This document shows, in pieces, positions 42,621-51,988 of a stretch of DNA of 64,000 nt. The position numbers and the translations under genes were made by a program. Within the stretch, counting starts at the first letter, position 1. Each line of letters begins with the position of its first letter. The notes beneath the pieces are model-generated. The model was not told the DNA's origin. It searched no databases and saw nothing but the letters and a program-made list of their open reading frames with translations. Source of the stretch: Paractinoplanes rishiriensis (GTDB lineage Bacteria; Actinomycetota; Actinomycetes; Mycobacteriales; Micromonosporaceae); the NCBI RefSeq assembly GCF_016862375.1, contig NZ_BOMV01000060.1, positions 1 to 64,000 of the forward strand, given 5' to 3'.

Positions 42621-44024
42621 GTGTATGACTACGACCTGTTGATATTGGGCTCCGGGCCCAGCGGGCAGAAGGCCGCGATCGCCGCGTCCAAGCTGGGCCG
42701 CCGCGTGGGCATCGTCGACCGCCGGGACATGATCGGCGGGGTGTGCATCAACACCGGCACGGTGCCGTCCAAGACGTTGCGCGAGGCGGTGCTCTACCTG
42801 ACCGGCCTGAGCCAGCGTGATCTCTACGGGTCGAGCTACCGGGTCAAGGACGAGATCACCGTGAGCGATCTGGCCGCCCGTACCCAGCATGTGATCAGCC
42901 GGCAGACCGACGTCATCCGCAACCAGCTCGCCCGCAACAAGGTCGCGATGATCACCGGCACCGGGCGGTTCGCCGACGCGCACTCGATCTGGGTGGACGG
43001 CGGTACCGGACGGGAAAGCAAGGTCAGCTCCGACAAGATCATAATTGCAGCCGGTACGCGACCAGCCCGGCCGGACAGTGTGGACTTCGACGACCGCACG
43101 ATCGTCGACTCGGACGGCGTGATCAACCTCCAAGCCGTGCCGCGCAGCATGGTGGTGGTCGGCGCCGGCGTGATCGGCATGGAGTATGCGTCGCTGTTCG
43201 CCGCCCTCGGCACCAAGGTCACCGTGATCGAGCGCCGCGACCAGATGCTGGACTTCTGCGACGACGAGATCATCGAGTCACTGAAATACCACCTGCGCGA
43301 CCTGAGCGTGACGTTCCGCTTCGGCGAGGAGGTGGCCGCCGTCGAGAAGCACGCCACCGCGGCGCTGATCCTGCTCAAGAGCGGCAAGAAGATCGTCGCG
43401 GACACGGTGATGTACTCGGCCGGACGGCAGGGCCAGACCGACGACCTCAACCTCGAGGCGGCCGGGCTCGCCGCCGACCGCCGCGGCCGGATCGAGGTCG
43501 ACGGCAACTACCTCACCACGGTCGACAACATCTACGCGGTCGGCGACGTGATCGGCTTCCCGGCGCTCGCCTCCACCTCGATGGAACAGGGCCGTCTCGC
43601 GGCGCACCATGCCTGCGGCGAACCGGCCCGCGAGATGCACCAGCTGCAGCCGATCGGCATCTACACGATCCCCGAGATCAGCTTCGTGGGTAAGACCGAG
43701 GACGAGCTCACCGACTCGTCGACGCCGTTCGAGGTGGGCATCGCCCGGTACCGGGAACTGGCCCGCGGCCAGATCGTCGGTGACTCCTACGGCATGCTCA
43801 AGCTGCTGGTCGCCCCGGAGGACGGCCGCCTGCTCGGCGTGCACGTGTTCGGCACCGGGGCCACCGAGATCGTGCACATCGGCCAGGCCGTGATGGGCTG
43901 CGGGGGCACCATCGACTACCTGATCGACACGGTCTTCAACTACCCGACGCTGTCCGAGGCGTACAAGGTCGCGGCCCTGGACGCCTCCAACAAGATCCGC
44001 AACATCACCCGGATCGACGGCTGA
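42621..44024 (+). CDS. sthA: Soluble pyridine nucleotide transhydrogenase
   Basis: A flavoprotein (467 aa) that balances NADH and NADPH (Si-specific transhydrogenase). It has the FAD motif GSGPSGQKAA (about residues 9-18), the GGVCINTGTVPSK loop in which the second redox Cys of disulfide reductases is Thr, the NAD(P) motif GAGVIGMEYASLF and the C-terminal dimer domain. The GTG at 42621 gives the usual length; the longer frame at 42594 is less likely. It acts in the cytoplasm. Its stop abuts that of the convergent transpeptidase gene. Confidence 0.92.
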   Translation: MYDYDLLILGSGPSGQKAAIAASKLGRRVGIVDRRDMIGGVCINTGTVPSKTLREAVLYLTGLSQRDLYGSSYRVKDEITVSDLAARTQHVISRQTDVIRNQLARNKVAMITGTGRFADAHSIWVDGGTGRESKVSSDKIIIAAGTRPARPDSVDFDDRTIVDSDGVINLQAVPRSMVVVGAGVIGMEYASLFAALGTKVTVIERRDQMLDFCDDEIIESLKYHLRDLSVTFRFGEEVAAVEKHATAALILLKSGKKIVADTVMYSAGRQGQTDDLNLEAAGLAADRRGRIEVDGNYLTTVDNIYAVGDVIGFPALASTSMEQGRLAAHHACGEPAREMHQLQPIGIYTIPEISFVGKTEDELTDSSTPFEVGIARYRELARGQIVGDSYGMLKLLVAPEDGRLLGVHVFGTGATEIVHIGQAVMGCGGTIDYLIDTVFNYPTLSEAYKVAALDASNKIRNITRIDG

Positions 44025-44873
44025 TCAGCTGCGGTAGACCCAGACCTTCGTCTTCAGCGGGATCTTGTCGGTCGCCCAGATCCAGTTCATGGCTGCGTTC
44101 GAAAGCCGGGCGCAGCCATGCGAGGCCGGGTACGGCGGGATGCTGGGTGAACCGTGCACCGCGATGCCGCCGTTGAAGTACTTCGGGCGCCACAGGTCGC
44201 CGAGCGGGCCGTTCCGCATGCCGTCGATCTGCCGGCCGACCTTGAACTTGCCCGTCGGGGTGTCGGCCAGGTAGGTGCGGCCCTCGTGCTCGTAGTTCTC
44301 GTTCGACCCGGTCGACGTGTTGAGGGTGGTGACGACCTCGCCGTCCCGGACGAGCATGAGCAGTTGTTTCCGGAGGTCGATCTCGACCAGGTAGCCGCTG
44401 CCGGACTTCGACTTCGCGGTGGGGCGGACGCCCTCGTCCAGCGCCTTCTGGGTCTTGGGGCCGACCACGCCGTCGCGGCCCACGCCGGCCGCCTTCTGCA
44501 GGGCGAAGACCGCCTGCTGGGTGGTGCCGCCGAACTTGCCGTCGGTCTTGGCGATCCAGTAGCCGAGTTCGACGAGCCGCTTCTGGAGGGCGAGCACCTC
44601 GGGGCCCTTGGCGCCGACCTTGAGCTTTTTCGGCTTGGGTTTCTCAGGCGCCGGTGGCGTCGTCGGGGCAGGGCTGGGTGACCCGGTGCTGGGTGACCCG
44701 GTGCTGGGTGACCCGGTGGGTGCCGGCGAACTGGGCTCGAGCGAGGCGGACGGGGATGGCGCCGGTGGCGTCGGGGCCTGCGCGCCCGAATTGTCCGGCT
44801 CATCCGAGCCGCAGCCAGTGACCAGCGTGAGTGATGTCACGACCGCAGCCGCGAACATCAGGGCCTTCCGCAT
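44025..44873 (-). CDS. L,D-transpeptidase lipoprotein with peptidoglycan-binding domain
   Basis: A 282-aa secreted lipoprotein (lipobox VTGC, C21) with a Pro/Ser/Thr linker containing GSPST repeats (from 15-bp repeats at about 44681-44720), a PG_binding_1 domain (about residues 85-145) and a YkuD catalytic domain (about 160-280) with the HGSPSIPPYPASHGCARLSN signature (catalytic Cys). Such enzymes form 3-3 crosslinks in the wall. The ATG at 44873 has AGGAGGAG upstream; 44894 is an alternative start without an RBS. It is monocistronic. Confidence 0.92.
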   Translation of the reverse strand: MRKALMFAAAVVTSLTLVTGCGSDEPDNSGAQAPTPPAPSPSASLEPSSPAPTGSPSTGSPSTGSPSPAPTTPPAPEKPKPKKLKVGAKGPEVLALQKRLVELGYWIAKTDGKFGGTTQQAVFALQKAAGVGRDGVVGPKTQKALDEGVRPTAKSKSGSGYLVEIDLRKQLLMLVRDGEVVTTLNTSTGSNENYEHEGRTYLADTPTGKFKVGRQIDGMRNGPLGDLWRPKYFNGGIAVHGSPSIPPYPASHGCARLSNAAMNWIWATDKIPLKTKVWVYRS

Positions 44874-45070
44874 CACGCGCTCCTCCTGTCCCACCAGAGG
44901 ATCATTGCCGAAAAGTGTTCACGATGACCACTGGTCACCGTGAATTCGGTTCGCATTGCACTGTGACAGCCGCGGGCAAGCGCCCCGAGCAGCGTGTTCG
45001 TCCCCCACGTTCGGCGGAAGGGAACGGTAGGTGGACGCGGTTGTGAAAAAGAGTCAAGTACTCTTCGGTT

Positions 45071-45706
45071 ATGTCATGGATGGCCAGCGCCCGGCACGGC
45101 GTACGTGAAGCCCCTGCCGGGCTCGCGCTCGTGCAGGATCTGCTGAACACCCGCGCGACCATGCACTACGGCGCTGACCTGCTGCTCAACGCCGACGACG
45201 CCCAGCGCTGGCTCACCGAGGCCCTGGGCACCTGGGCCCGGGTGTCCGGCCTGCCGGCACCCACGCTGCTGATCTCGTCGACCGACCTGCGGTCGTTGCG
45301 CCGGCTGCGCACCACCTTCGAAAACGTGATCCTGGCCGCCGGCAAGCAGGAGTTCGACGGCGCCCTGCCGCCGGCCGACGTGCCGGTGAGCCTGGTGCCG
45401 GACGCCGACGGCTGGGTGCGGATGGTGCCTACCGGCCGCGGCACCCGGTGGCTGGCCTCGGCGCTGTGGGCCGAGGCGCTGCTGGCCCAGCAGGCCGGGC
45501 TGTGGCCGCGGCTCAAGCTGTGCCACAACGTCGACTGCCGGGCCGCCTTCTTCGACACCTCGCGCAACAACAGCGGCGTCTGGCACGACGTCAGCACCTG
45601 CGGCAACACCGCCAATCTGCGGGCCTTCCGGGAGCGCAAGCGGCTGATGGGCGGCAGCGGCAGCCAGCCGCCCTCGGTGTCCGGTCCGCCGCCCACCTTC
45701 CGCTGA
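45071..45706 (+). CDS. CGNR zinc-finger (ABATE-type) regulator
   Basis: A 211-aa protein with an N-terminal ABATE-like helical domain (stress-induced regulator type) and a C-terminal CGNR zinc finger (about residues 150-195) with C155/C160 and the signature FFDTSRNNSGVWHDVSTCGN. Proteins of this group are predicted DNA-binding transcription factors. The ATG at 45071 is used; the next ATG is four codons later. The gene is followed 45 bp later by the anti-sigma gene. Confidence 0.85.
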   Translation: MSWMASARHGVREAPAGLALVQDLLNTRATMHYGADLLLNADDAQRWLTEALGTWARVSGLPAPTLLISSTDLRSLRRLRTTFENVILAAGKQEFDGALPPADVPVSLVPDADGWVRMVPTGRGTRWLASALWAEALLAQQAGLWPRLKLCHNVDCRAAFFDTSRNNSGVWHDVSTCGNTANLRAFRERKRLMGGSGSQPPSVSGPPPTFR

Positions 45707-45751
45707 CCAGCTCCCGGGAACTTCGTCGCGCGACCGCGCGACTATAGGTAC

Positions 45752-46525
45752 ATGGGTTGTGAGCGGTGGCGCGAGATGCTGTCTGCGCAGCTGGACGGCG
45801 AGGACGAGGCGGCCGACCGGCCGCGGGTCGAGGAACACCTGGCCGGATGTGCCGGCTGCCGGGAGTGGCTGGACCGGGCGGCCACGGTCAACCGGCTGAC
45901 GCGGACCGGCGTGGGCCTCGCCCCGGATCTCAGCGCGACCATCCTGGCGGCCCTGCCGGCGACCCCGGCGACGGTGCCGTTCTGGCGGCGCCTCCCGCCG
46001 ACCGCCGCCCTCTACGTGGCGCTCGCCGCGGTCGGTGCGGTGCAGCTCATCCTCGGCCTGGGTCAGGTCGGCGGCGGCGTGGCCGCGACCCACGAGCACG
46101 CGGCGCTGAACGCGACCCCCGGCCACCTGTGGCACGAGTCGGCCGCGTGGAACGTCGCGATCGGTGCCGGATACCTGTTCATCGCGCTGCGCCGCAGCCG
46201 GCCGTCCGGCCTGGTGCCGATGCTGACCGCCTTCGTGGGGATGCTGGTGCTGCTCTCGGTCAACGACCTGACCGGTGACCGGGTCGACGGCACCCGGCTG
46301 GTCAGCCACGGGTTCGTCATCCTCGGATATCTGCTGATCGTCACGCTGTCCCGGATGCCGGGCGGCTTCACGGCCCCGCCCGGTGCGCGGGCCGGCGGCG
46401 GCTCGGGCTGGCGGGTGCGGTTCGGCGGCGACGAGCCGGTCGGCGTGCCGGCACCGCGGCCCGGGCTGCGCCTGGTGCCCCGCGGTCCGATGACCGCGGA
46501 GCACGACGAGCGGCGCGCCGCGTAA
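45752..46525 (+). CDS. Zinc-finger anti-sigma factor-like membrane protein
   Basis: A 257-aa protein with an N-terminal ZAS-like zinc-binding motif (C3 and H29-x3-C33-x2-C36 in HLAGCAGCREW), followed by four hydrophobic helices (about 88-110, 130-148, 158-170, 185-200) and a long Gly/Arg-rich C-terminus. ZAS proteins hold ECF sigma factors inactive at the membrane. There is no adjacent sigma factor, so its partner lies elsewhere. It may share its transcript with the CGNR gene. Confidence 0.78.
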   Translation: MGCERWREMLSAQLDGEDEAADRPRVEEHLAGCAGCREWLDRAATVNRLTRTGVGLAPDLSATILAALPATPATVPFWRRLPPTAALYVALAAVGAVQLILGLGQVGGGVAATHEHAALNATPGHLWHESAAWNVAIGAGYLFIALRRSRPSGLVPMLTAFVGMLVLLSVNDLTGDRVDGTRLVSHGFVILGYLLIVTLSRMPGGFTAPPGARAGGGSGWRVRFGGDEPVGVPAPRPGLRLVPRGPMTAEHDERRAA

Positions 46526-46543
46526 ACACGCCGGGCAGAGGGG

Positions 46544-46777
46544 TCAGCGGGCCGGCGGGCGGATCGAGAGCTCGCGCCACTCGTCCGGGCCGGACAGCAG
46601 CGCGCGCACGGTGTCGAGGGCCGCCTCCTCGCTGTCGTACTCGAAGAAGTGCGAGACCCCGTCGGCGCCGCCTGCGCGCTGCTCCACATACCACTGGTCG
46701 CCGCTGACGCGAAGGTAGACGTCCTTGCGCGCGATGCGGCCCCATTTGCCGTTCCACCAGTGTTTACGCTGCTCCAT
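46544..46777 (-). CDS. Small hypothetical protein
   Basis: A 77-aa soluble protein (MEQRKHWWNGKWGRIARKDVYL...). The sequence looks like a real small actinobacterial protein, rich in Trp and basic residues with a compact alpha/beta pattern, but I do not recognise a family. It is convergent with the anti-sigma factor gene and monocistronic. Confidence 0.6.
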   Translation of the reverse strand: MEQRKHWWNGKWGRIARKDVYLRVSGDQWYVEQRAGGADGVSHFFEYDSEEAALDTVRALLSGPDEWRELSIRPPAR

Positions 46778-46841
46778 CCCGGCACTGTATCGAACATTTG
46801 TTCGAACCGTACCGGCTACCCTCCGGGTACTTCGCAGCGTG

Positions 46842-47303
46842 TCAGCGCGGCGGCTCCTGGTGATGACGCCCGAGCACGTCGTCGACCGCGCTGCCCTTGC
46901 CGATCGGGGCCTGCCGCCCCTGCACCAGGGCGTCCCGGATCTCGGTGAGCAGCACGATCTCCTCGCTGGGGGCCTTCGGCGGCGGCTCCTCGCCGCGGCG
47001 GCGCCGCTCGGCCAGCGCGTTCAGCGGGAAGACCACCAGGAAGTAGAGCACCGCCGCGGTGATCAGGAACGTGACGATCGCGTTGAGGAAGGTGGCGTAG
47101 TCGAAATGGACGTCACCCACGGACCATTTGCCGGCGTTGACGCCGGTATCGCCGCCCATGAGCTGGATCAGCGGCTTGATGAAACCGTTGGTGAAGGCGG
47201 TGACCACCGTGGTGAACGCGGCGCCTATCACGATGCCGACCGCGAGGTCGACCACGTTGCCGCGCATGATGAAGTCTTTGAAACCCTGGAACATCTTGCT
47301 CAT
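46842..47303 (-). CDS. mscL: Large-conductance mechanosensitive channel
   Basis: A 153-aa MscL forming a pentameric pore that opens under membrane tension during hypo-osmotic shock. The N-terminal amphipathic helix MSKMFQGFKDFIMRGNVVDLAVGIVIGAAF, the second membrane helix FLNAIVTFLITAAVLYFLVV and a charged cytoplasmic C-terminus with a helix (about 120-140) are visible. RBS is weak. It lies downstream of the STAS gene on the same strand. Confidence 0.95.
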   Translation of the reverse strand: MSKMFQGFKDFIMRGNVVDLAVGIVIGAAFTTVVTAFTNGFIKPLIQLMGGDTGVNAGKWSVGDVHFDYATFLNAIVTFLITAAVLYFLVVFPLNALAERRRRGEEPPPKAPSEEIVLLTEIRDALVQGRQAPIGKGSAVDDVLGRHHQEPPR

Positions 47304-47405
47304 GGCACTCCCGCACGCCGAGGGGATCCGTCAAGCGGCAGGTGCCCGCCGCCGGTCGGCGACAAACTACGCCGATCGGGCTGCTACAGGAAGTGGAGCC
47401 CCGGC

Positions 47406-47759
47406 TCAGTCGAGAGCGGGCTCCTGCGCGGCGACGGCCTCGTCGACCGTGGGGTAGGTGCGCAGGACCTCGACCAGGCCGCTGACCTCAAGGATGCGAA
47501 GCACGCCCCGCTGCGGTGCGGCGAGCCGGACCGTGCCGCCGGCGTCGTCCGTGCTGTTTTTGGCGCGCACAAAGACCGACAGGCCGGTGGAGTCGCAGAA
47601 CGACACCTCGGCCAGGTCGAAGACCAGCCGCGTGCGCCCCTTTTCCAGCAGGTCACTGATCTGGTCCTGCAACTGGGGCGCGGTGGCCATGTCGAGCTCG
47701 CCGGCCACCGACACGACGACCATGTCGGCGCGCTGTTCCGTTTGTACCGTCAGGGACAT
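47406..47759 (-). CDS. STAS-domain anti-sigma factor antagonist
   Basis: A 117-aa RsbV/SpoIIAA-like antagonist: MSLTVQTEQRADMVVVSVAGELDMATAPQL and the phospho-site F-C-D56-S57-T58-G in EVSFCDSTGLSVFV are intact. Phosphorylation of Ser57 by an anti-sigma kinase would inactivate it; the PP2C phosphatases encoded across the divergent promoter could reactivate it. It is 157 bp from, and divergent to, the stressosome-like operon. Confidence 0.92.
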   Translation of the reverse strand: MSLTVQTEQRADMVVVSVAGELDMATAPQLQDQISDLLEKGRTRLVFDLAEVSFCDSTGLSVFVRAKNSTDDAGGTVRLAAPQRGVLRILEVSGLVEVLRTYPTVDEAVAAQEPALD

Positions 47760-47916
47760 TCAGGACCTCCAGGTATGTGCATGACGGTACTCCAGGTGGC
47801 GGCGGTTCGGCATGACGGGGCAGGTCGGTCGCCCTTGCCGGGTTAGTTGGCTTACAGCAAGTATTGGACCTTGCGATGATAAAGTCCGCGAGACCACGAG
47901 GTCGGGAGGCAAAGCG

Positions 47917-48783
47917 GTGGCGCTGAGTACGGATGAGGCGAGTCGCTTCGCCGTTCTCCTCGAGGAGAACCAGGAGGCACTGGTCGGGGCATGGACCGAC
48001 CGCGTCGCCGAGACCCTGCGCGGCCGGCTGAGCCGGGCCGAGCTCCAGCGGCAGACCGGCGAGCTGCGCAAGGGCTTCCAGCTGGCGATGACCGGCGGGG
48101 CCGCCGAACTGTCGGATGAATCGGCCGCCGAACTGCGCGCCCAGCTCAGCGAGCTGTCCAACAGCCGGGCCCGGCAGGGGTTCACCGCCACCGAGACGGC
48201 GGTCAGCGTGTACGCCTTCAAGGAGGCGGTGCTGAGCATCCTCAACGGCCGTGACGGCGACGACCTGGCCACGCTGCGGGACTACGTGGCCTTCTCGGCC
48301 TTCGTGGACGAGGCGGCGCTGTTCACCTTCGACAGCTACGTCAGGGTGCGTGAGGGGCTCATCGCCGACCAGGCCGAGCAGCTGCTCGAGCTGTCCACCC
48401 CGGTGGTCAAGCTCTGGGAGGGCGTGGTCGCCGTTCCGCTGGTCGGCACGCTCGACTCGGCCCGCGCCCAGGTGGTGATGGAGCGGCTGCTGCAGACCCT
48501 GGTCGACACCGGCTCCCCGTACGCGATCATCGACATCACCGGCGTCCCGGCCGTGGACACCCAGGTGGCGCAGCACATTCTCAAGACGGTGGTGGCCGCC
48601 CGGCTGATGGGCGCCGACTGCATCATCTCCGGCATCCGGCCGCAGATCGCCCAGACGATCGTGGCGCTCGGCATCGAATTCGGCGACATCGCCACCAAGG
48701 CGTCGCTGGCCGACGCGCTGCGCTACGTCCTCGCCCGGACCGGTCAGACCGCCGGCCGGACCGGTCGTGGCAGGGAGCGCTGA
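47917..48783 (+). CDS. RsbR-like stressosome protein
   Basis: A 288-aa protein with an N-terminal RsbRD/globin-like helical sensor domain (about residues 5-155) and a C-terminal STAS domain (about 160-275). The two Thr residues phosphorylated by RsbT in Bacillus RsbRA (T171, T205) have counterparts in T215 (VDTQVAQ) and T247 (IRPQIAQTIV). The GTG at 47917 with GGGAGG upstream starts the gene. It heads the stressosome-like operon and would form the outer sensory shell with the next gene's product. Confidence 0.9.
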   Translation: MALSTDEASRFAVLLEENQEALVGAWTDRVAETLRGRLSRAELQRQTGELRKGFQLAMTGGAAELSDESAAELRAQLSELSNSRARQGFTATETAVSVYAFKEAVLSILNGRDGDDLATLRDYVAFSAFVDEAALFTFDSYVRVREGLIADQAEQLLELSTPVVKLWEGVVAVPLVGTLDSARAQVVMERLLQTLVDTGSPYAIIDITGVPAVDTQVAQHILKTVVAARLMGADCIISGIRPQIAQTIVALGIEFGDIATKASLADALRYVLARTGQTAGRTGRGRER

Positions 48784-48784
48784 G

Positions 48785-49204
48785 GTGGACCGGGTTCCGA
48801 TCCTTAAGATCGGCGACATCCTGCTGGTCTCCATCCAGATCGACATGGAGGACCAGGTCGCCCTCCAGCTTCAGGAAGACCTCGCCGAGCGGATCGTGGC
48901 CACCGGCTGTCACGGCGTGGTCATCGACATCAGCGCGCTGGACATCGTCGACTCGTTCGTCGGCCGTACCCTCGCCACCATCGCCTCGATCTCCCGGGTG
49001 CTCGACGCCGAGACGGTGGTGGTCGGCATGCGCCCGGCCGTGGCCATCACCCTGGTCGAGCTCGGGCTGTCGCTGCCCGGCATCCGCACCGCTCTCAACG
49101 TGGAGCTCGGCATGGAACTGCTGGCCCGGGCCCGCGACGAGGGTGTGAACGAGGACGGCGACGCCGAGGACGAACCCGGAACGCCCGCGGTACCCGCGCC
49201 GTGA
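48785..49204 (+). CDS. RsbS-like stressosome core protein
   Basis: A 139-aa single STAS protein forming the stressosome core. S57 in DIVDSFVGRTL matches the Ser phosphorylated by RsbT in Bacillus RsbS (S59). A short acidic tail (about 120-139) is unusual. The GTG at 48785 begins 2 bp after the RsbR stop. The next gene (RsbT) starts at the overlapping GTGA. Confidence 0.92.
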   Translation: MDRVPILKIGDILLVSIQIDMEDQVALQLQEDLAERIVATGCHGVVIDISALDIVDSFVGRTLATIASISRVLDAETVVVGMRPAVAITLVELGLSLPGIRTALNVELGMELLARARDEGVNEDGDAEDEPGTPAVPAP

Positions 49205-49605
49205 ACGGTGACAGCGAGCGGCTCGAGGTCGTCTCCGACCAGGACGTCGTCCGGGTCCGCCAGCTGGTGCGTTCTGTTGCCGTGCAGGTCAAGCTCTCGC
49301 TCGTCGACCAGACCAAGCTGGTCACCGCGGCCAGCGAGCTGGCACGGAACACCCTGGTCTACGGCGGGGGCGGCTCGGTCGAGGTCTTCCGGGTCGACAA
49401 CGGCCGCCGGCCGGGCATCAAGATTGTTTTCGCCGATCAGGGTCCGGGTATCGCCGACCTGGACCTCGCACTTACCGACGGCTACACCACCGGCGGCGGC
49501 CTCGGGCTCGGCCTGAGCGGCGCGCGCCGGCTGGTCGACGAGTTCGACATCGACACCGCGGTGGGGCAGGGTACGACCATTACCGTGACCAAGTGGTGCC
49601 GATGA
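49201..49605 (+). CDS. RsbT-like serine/threonine kinase
   Basis: A 134-aa GHKL-type anti-sigma/switch kinase. E46 and N50 in the N-box (ELARNTLVYG), the D79-Q-G-P-G-I G1 box and the GGGLGLGLSG lid are present. In Bacillus, RsbT phosphorylates RsbR and RsbS, is released and activates the phosphatase RsbU. Here it would act on the two upstream STAS proteins and the PP2C proteins downstream. The GTG at 49201 and the ATGA at its end are both coupled overlaps. Confidence 0.92.
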   Translation: MNGDSERLEVVSDQDVVRVRQLVRSVAVQVKLSLVDQTKLVTAASELARNTLVYGGGGSVEVFRVDNGRRPGIKIVFADQGPGIADLDLALTDGYTTGGGLGLGLSGARRLVDEFDIDTAVGQGTTITVTKWCR

Positions 49606-50633
49606 GCGGAGGCACGGTGGTGTCGCTACCCGAGGGGCTCCTGAACGGGGGAGCCTGGTTCCGGGTGGAGGCCACCGCGACGGCCTCCGCCGCCCGGCGA
49701 TCGGCCGAGCGGCTCGCCGCCGAGCTGGGACTGCCCGACAGGCGCACGGCCGATCTCGCGATCGTGACCGCAGAGGCGGCCGGCAACCTGGTGAAGCACG
49801 CCGACGAGGGTCAGTTGCTGGTCCGCGCGGTGCGCAACGCGGAGCAGGCCGGGGTGGAGATCATCGCGTTGGACCGCGGGCCCGGCATGGCCGACCTGGC
49901 GGTCTCGGTGGGCGACGGCCACTCCACGGCCGGCACGCTGGGCATCGGGCTGGGCGCGATCGTCCGGCAGGCCTCCTGGTGCGACCTGCACTCGGTGCCC
50001 GGCAAGGGCACCGTGCTGGCCGCCCAGGTCTGGCCGTCCGAGCCGCCGCCACCGGGCTGGGCCTCGGGCCTGACCCGGCCGCTCACCGGCGAGCCGGTCA
50101 GCGGCGACGCGTTCGCCATCCGGGACGCCGGCGGCCGCCGTCAGCTGCTGATGTGTGACGGGCTGGGGCACGGCGGGCTGGCCGCGGCGGCCGCGCACGA
50201 GGCGGTGCGCGTGTTCGGCGAGGCGCCGCCGTCGGACCCCGCCGCGGTGGTCGAGCTGCTGCACCGCCGGCTCAGCCACACCCGCGGCGCCGCTCTGGCG
50301 GTGGCCGAGTTGGACGAGGACGCCGGTCTGGTCCGGTACGCGGGGCTCGGCAACATCACCGGCACCGTTTTCGGCCCGACCGGTTCCCGGCGTGGCATGG
50401 TCTCGCTGCCCGGCATCGCCGGCCACCAGCGGCGCCAGGTCCGGCAGTTCGACTACCCGCTGGAGCCGGCCGCGGTGGTGGTGATGCACAGCGACGGCGT
50501 GGTGGACCGGTGGAACCCGGCGGATTACCCGGGCCTGCTCACCCACTCGCCCACGGTGATCGCGGCCACCGTGCTGCGCGACGCCGGGGTCCGCCGCGAC
50601 GACGCCGGAGTGCTCGCGGCCAGGCTGCCATGA
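49602..50633 (+). CDS. HATPase-PP2C fusion (RsbX/RsbU-like phosphatase)
   Basis: A 343-aa protein with an N-terminal GHKL ATPase-like domain (about 20-145; E58/N62 in TAEAAGNLVKH, D91-R-G-P-G-M, GTLGIGLG) and a C-terminal SpoIIE/PP2C phosphatase domain (about 160-340; CDGLGHG with D186). Such fusions could both phosphorylate and dephosphorylate STAS proteins. Its start overlaps the RsbT stop (ATGA) and its stop overlaps the next gene (ATGA). It probably resets the stressosome. Confidence 0.88.
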   Translation: MSGGTVVSLPEGLLNGGAWFRVEATATASAARRSAERLAAELGLPDRRTADLAIVTAEAAGNLVKHADEGQLLVRAVRNAEQAGVEIIALDRGPGMADLAVSVGDGHSTAGTLGIGLGAIVRQASWCDLHSVPGKGTVLAAQVWPSEPPPPGWASGLTRPLTGEPVSGDAFAIRDAGGRRQLLMCDGLGHGGLAAAAAHEAVRVFGEAPPSDPAAVVELLHRRLSHTRGAALAVAELDEDAGLVRYAGLGNITGTVFGPTGSRRGMVSLPGIAGHQRRQVRQFDYPLEPAAVVVMHSDGVVDRWNPADYPGLLTHSPTVIAATVLRDAGVRRDDAGVLAARLP

Positions 50634-51988
50634 CCGAGCCTGCCAGGACCGAGCCGCTGATGCGCATGCGGCTGCGCGTCGAGCAGGACATCTTCGTGGT
50701 GCGCCAGCTCGGCCGCGAGGTGGCCCGTGCGGTCGGCCTCGATCAGCAGGACCAGACCCGGCTGGCCACCGCGCTCAGCGAGGTGGCCCGGGTCATGCTG
50801 GCCACCGGTACCGCCGCGGACGTGGCGTTCAGCGCGGAGCCGAACGGGGTACCCATGTTGCGGGTGGTGGTGGAAAATCCGCTGTCCGCCGGCGGCGCCG
50901 GCCTGGAGCCGCAGCTAGCCCTGGTCGGCCGCCTGGTCGATACGATGGAGGTCGGCGATGGCGAAACCGGTACGGTGGTTCGGATGGCACGACGCCTGCC
51001 CGCGAGCGCGCCAAGGCTGACCCCGGAACGCATGGACGAGATCCGCGCCGGGCTGGCCCGCCATGTCCCCGGTACCCCGCTGGACGAGCTGAACGTACAG
51101 AATCAGCAGCTCATCGCGGCCCTCGACGAGGTGCGCGCACAACGCGACGACCTCGCTCGGCTGAACGCCGAGCTGGAGGAGACCAACCGCGGCGTGATGG
51201 CGCTGTACCACCAGCTCTCCGACGAACTGGAGGAGACGAACCGCGGGGTGGTGGCCCTCTATGCCGAGCTGGACGAGAAATCGGTGCAGCTGCGCGCGGC
51301 CAGCGAGGCGAAAAGCCGGTTCCTGGCGAACGTGAGCCACGAGCTGCGGGCACCGGTCACCGCGATCATCGGGCTGGCCCGGCTGCTCGGCGACGCGTCG
51401 TCCGAGCCGCTGAGCACCGAACAGCACCGCCAGGTCGACCTGATCAGCGGCTCGGCCGCCGATCTGCTCACCCTGGTCAACGACCTGCTCGACCTGGCCA
51501 AGGCGGAGGCCGGCCGGGTCGAGCCGGAGTGGTCCGAGGTCGACCTGCGGGCGGTGTTCGGCCAGTTGCGCGGCACACTGCGGCCGCTGGCCACCCGGCC
51601 CGAGGTCGATTTCGTGGTCGACGAGCCGTCGGTGGCCACGGTGCGCACCGACGAGGTGCTGCTCACCCGGGTGCTGCGCAACCTGCTGACCAACGCGATC
51701 AAGTTCACCGCGGAGGGATCGGTCCGGATGTCGATGCGCCGGGTCGACGACGACGTCGAGTTCACCGTCGCCGACACCGGCACCGGCATCCCGCCGGAGC
51801 TGCATGAGCGGATCTTCGAGGAGTTCTACCAGGTACCGGGCAGCCAGTCGATCAGCGGCAAGGGCACCGGCCTGGGCCTGCCCTACGCCCGCCGGCTGGT
51901 CGGCATTCTGGGCGGCGGGCTGCGCGTCGAGTCCACGCCGGGCCAGGGCAGCACCTTCACCGTGCGGTTACCGGTCGCCCCGTCATGA
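50630..51988 (+). CDS. Sensor histidine kinase of the stressosome-like operon
   Basis: A 452-aa soluble histidine kinase. An N-terminal GHKL-like domain (about residues 15-125, probably degenerate), a coiled coil (150-228) with a duplicated segment (ELEETNRGVMALYHQLSDELEE), a HisKA domain with H237 in NVSHELRAPV, and a HATPase_c domain (about 345-450; N-box NLLTNAIKF, DTGTGIPP, GTGLGLP). No membrane segment is seen, so it likely senses a cytoplasmic signal or the stressosome itself. It overlaps both neighbours by 4 bp. Its response partner is probably the next gene. Confidence 0.9.
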   Translation: MTEPARTEPLMRMRLRVEQDIFVVRQLGREVARAVGLDQQDQTRLATALSEVARVMLATGTAADVAFSAEPNGVPMLRVVVENPLSAGGAGLEPQLALVGRLVDTMEVGDGETGTVVRMARRLPASAPRLTPERMDEIRAGLARHVPGTPLDELNVQNQQLIAALDEVRAQRDDLARLNAELEETNRGVMALYHQLSDELEETNRGVVALYAELDEKSVQLRAASEAKSRFLANVSHELRAPVTAIIGLARLLGDASSEPLSTEQHRQVDLISGSAADLLTLVNDLLDLAKAEAGRVEPEWSEVDLRAVFGQLRGTLRPLATRPEVDFVVDEPSVATVRTDEVLLTRVLRNLLTNAIKFTAEGSVRMSMRRVDDDVEFTVADTGTGIPPELHERIFEEFYQVPGSQSISGKGTGLGLPYARRLVGILGGGLRVESTPGQGSTFTVRLPVAPS

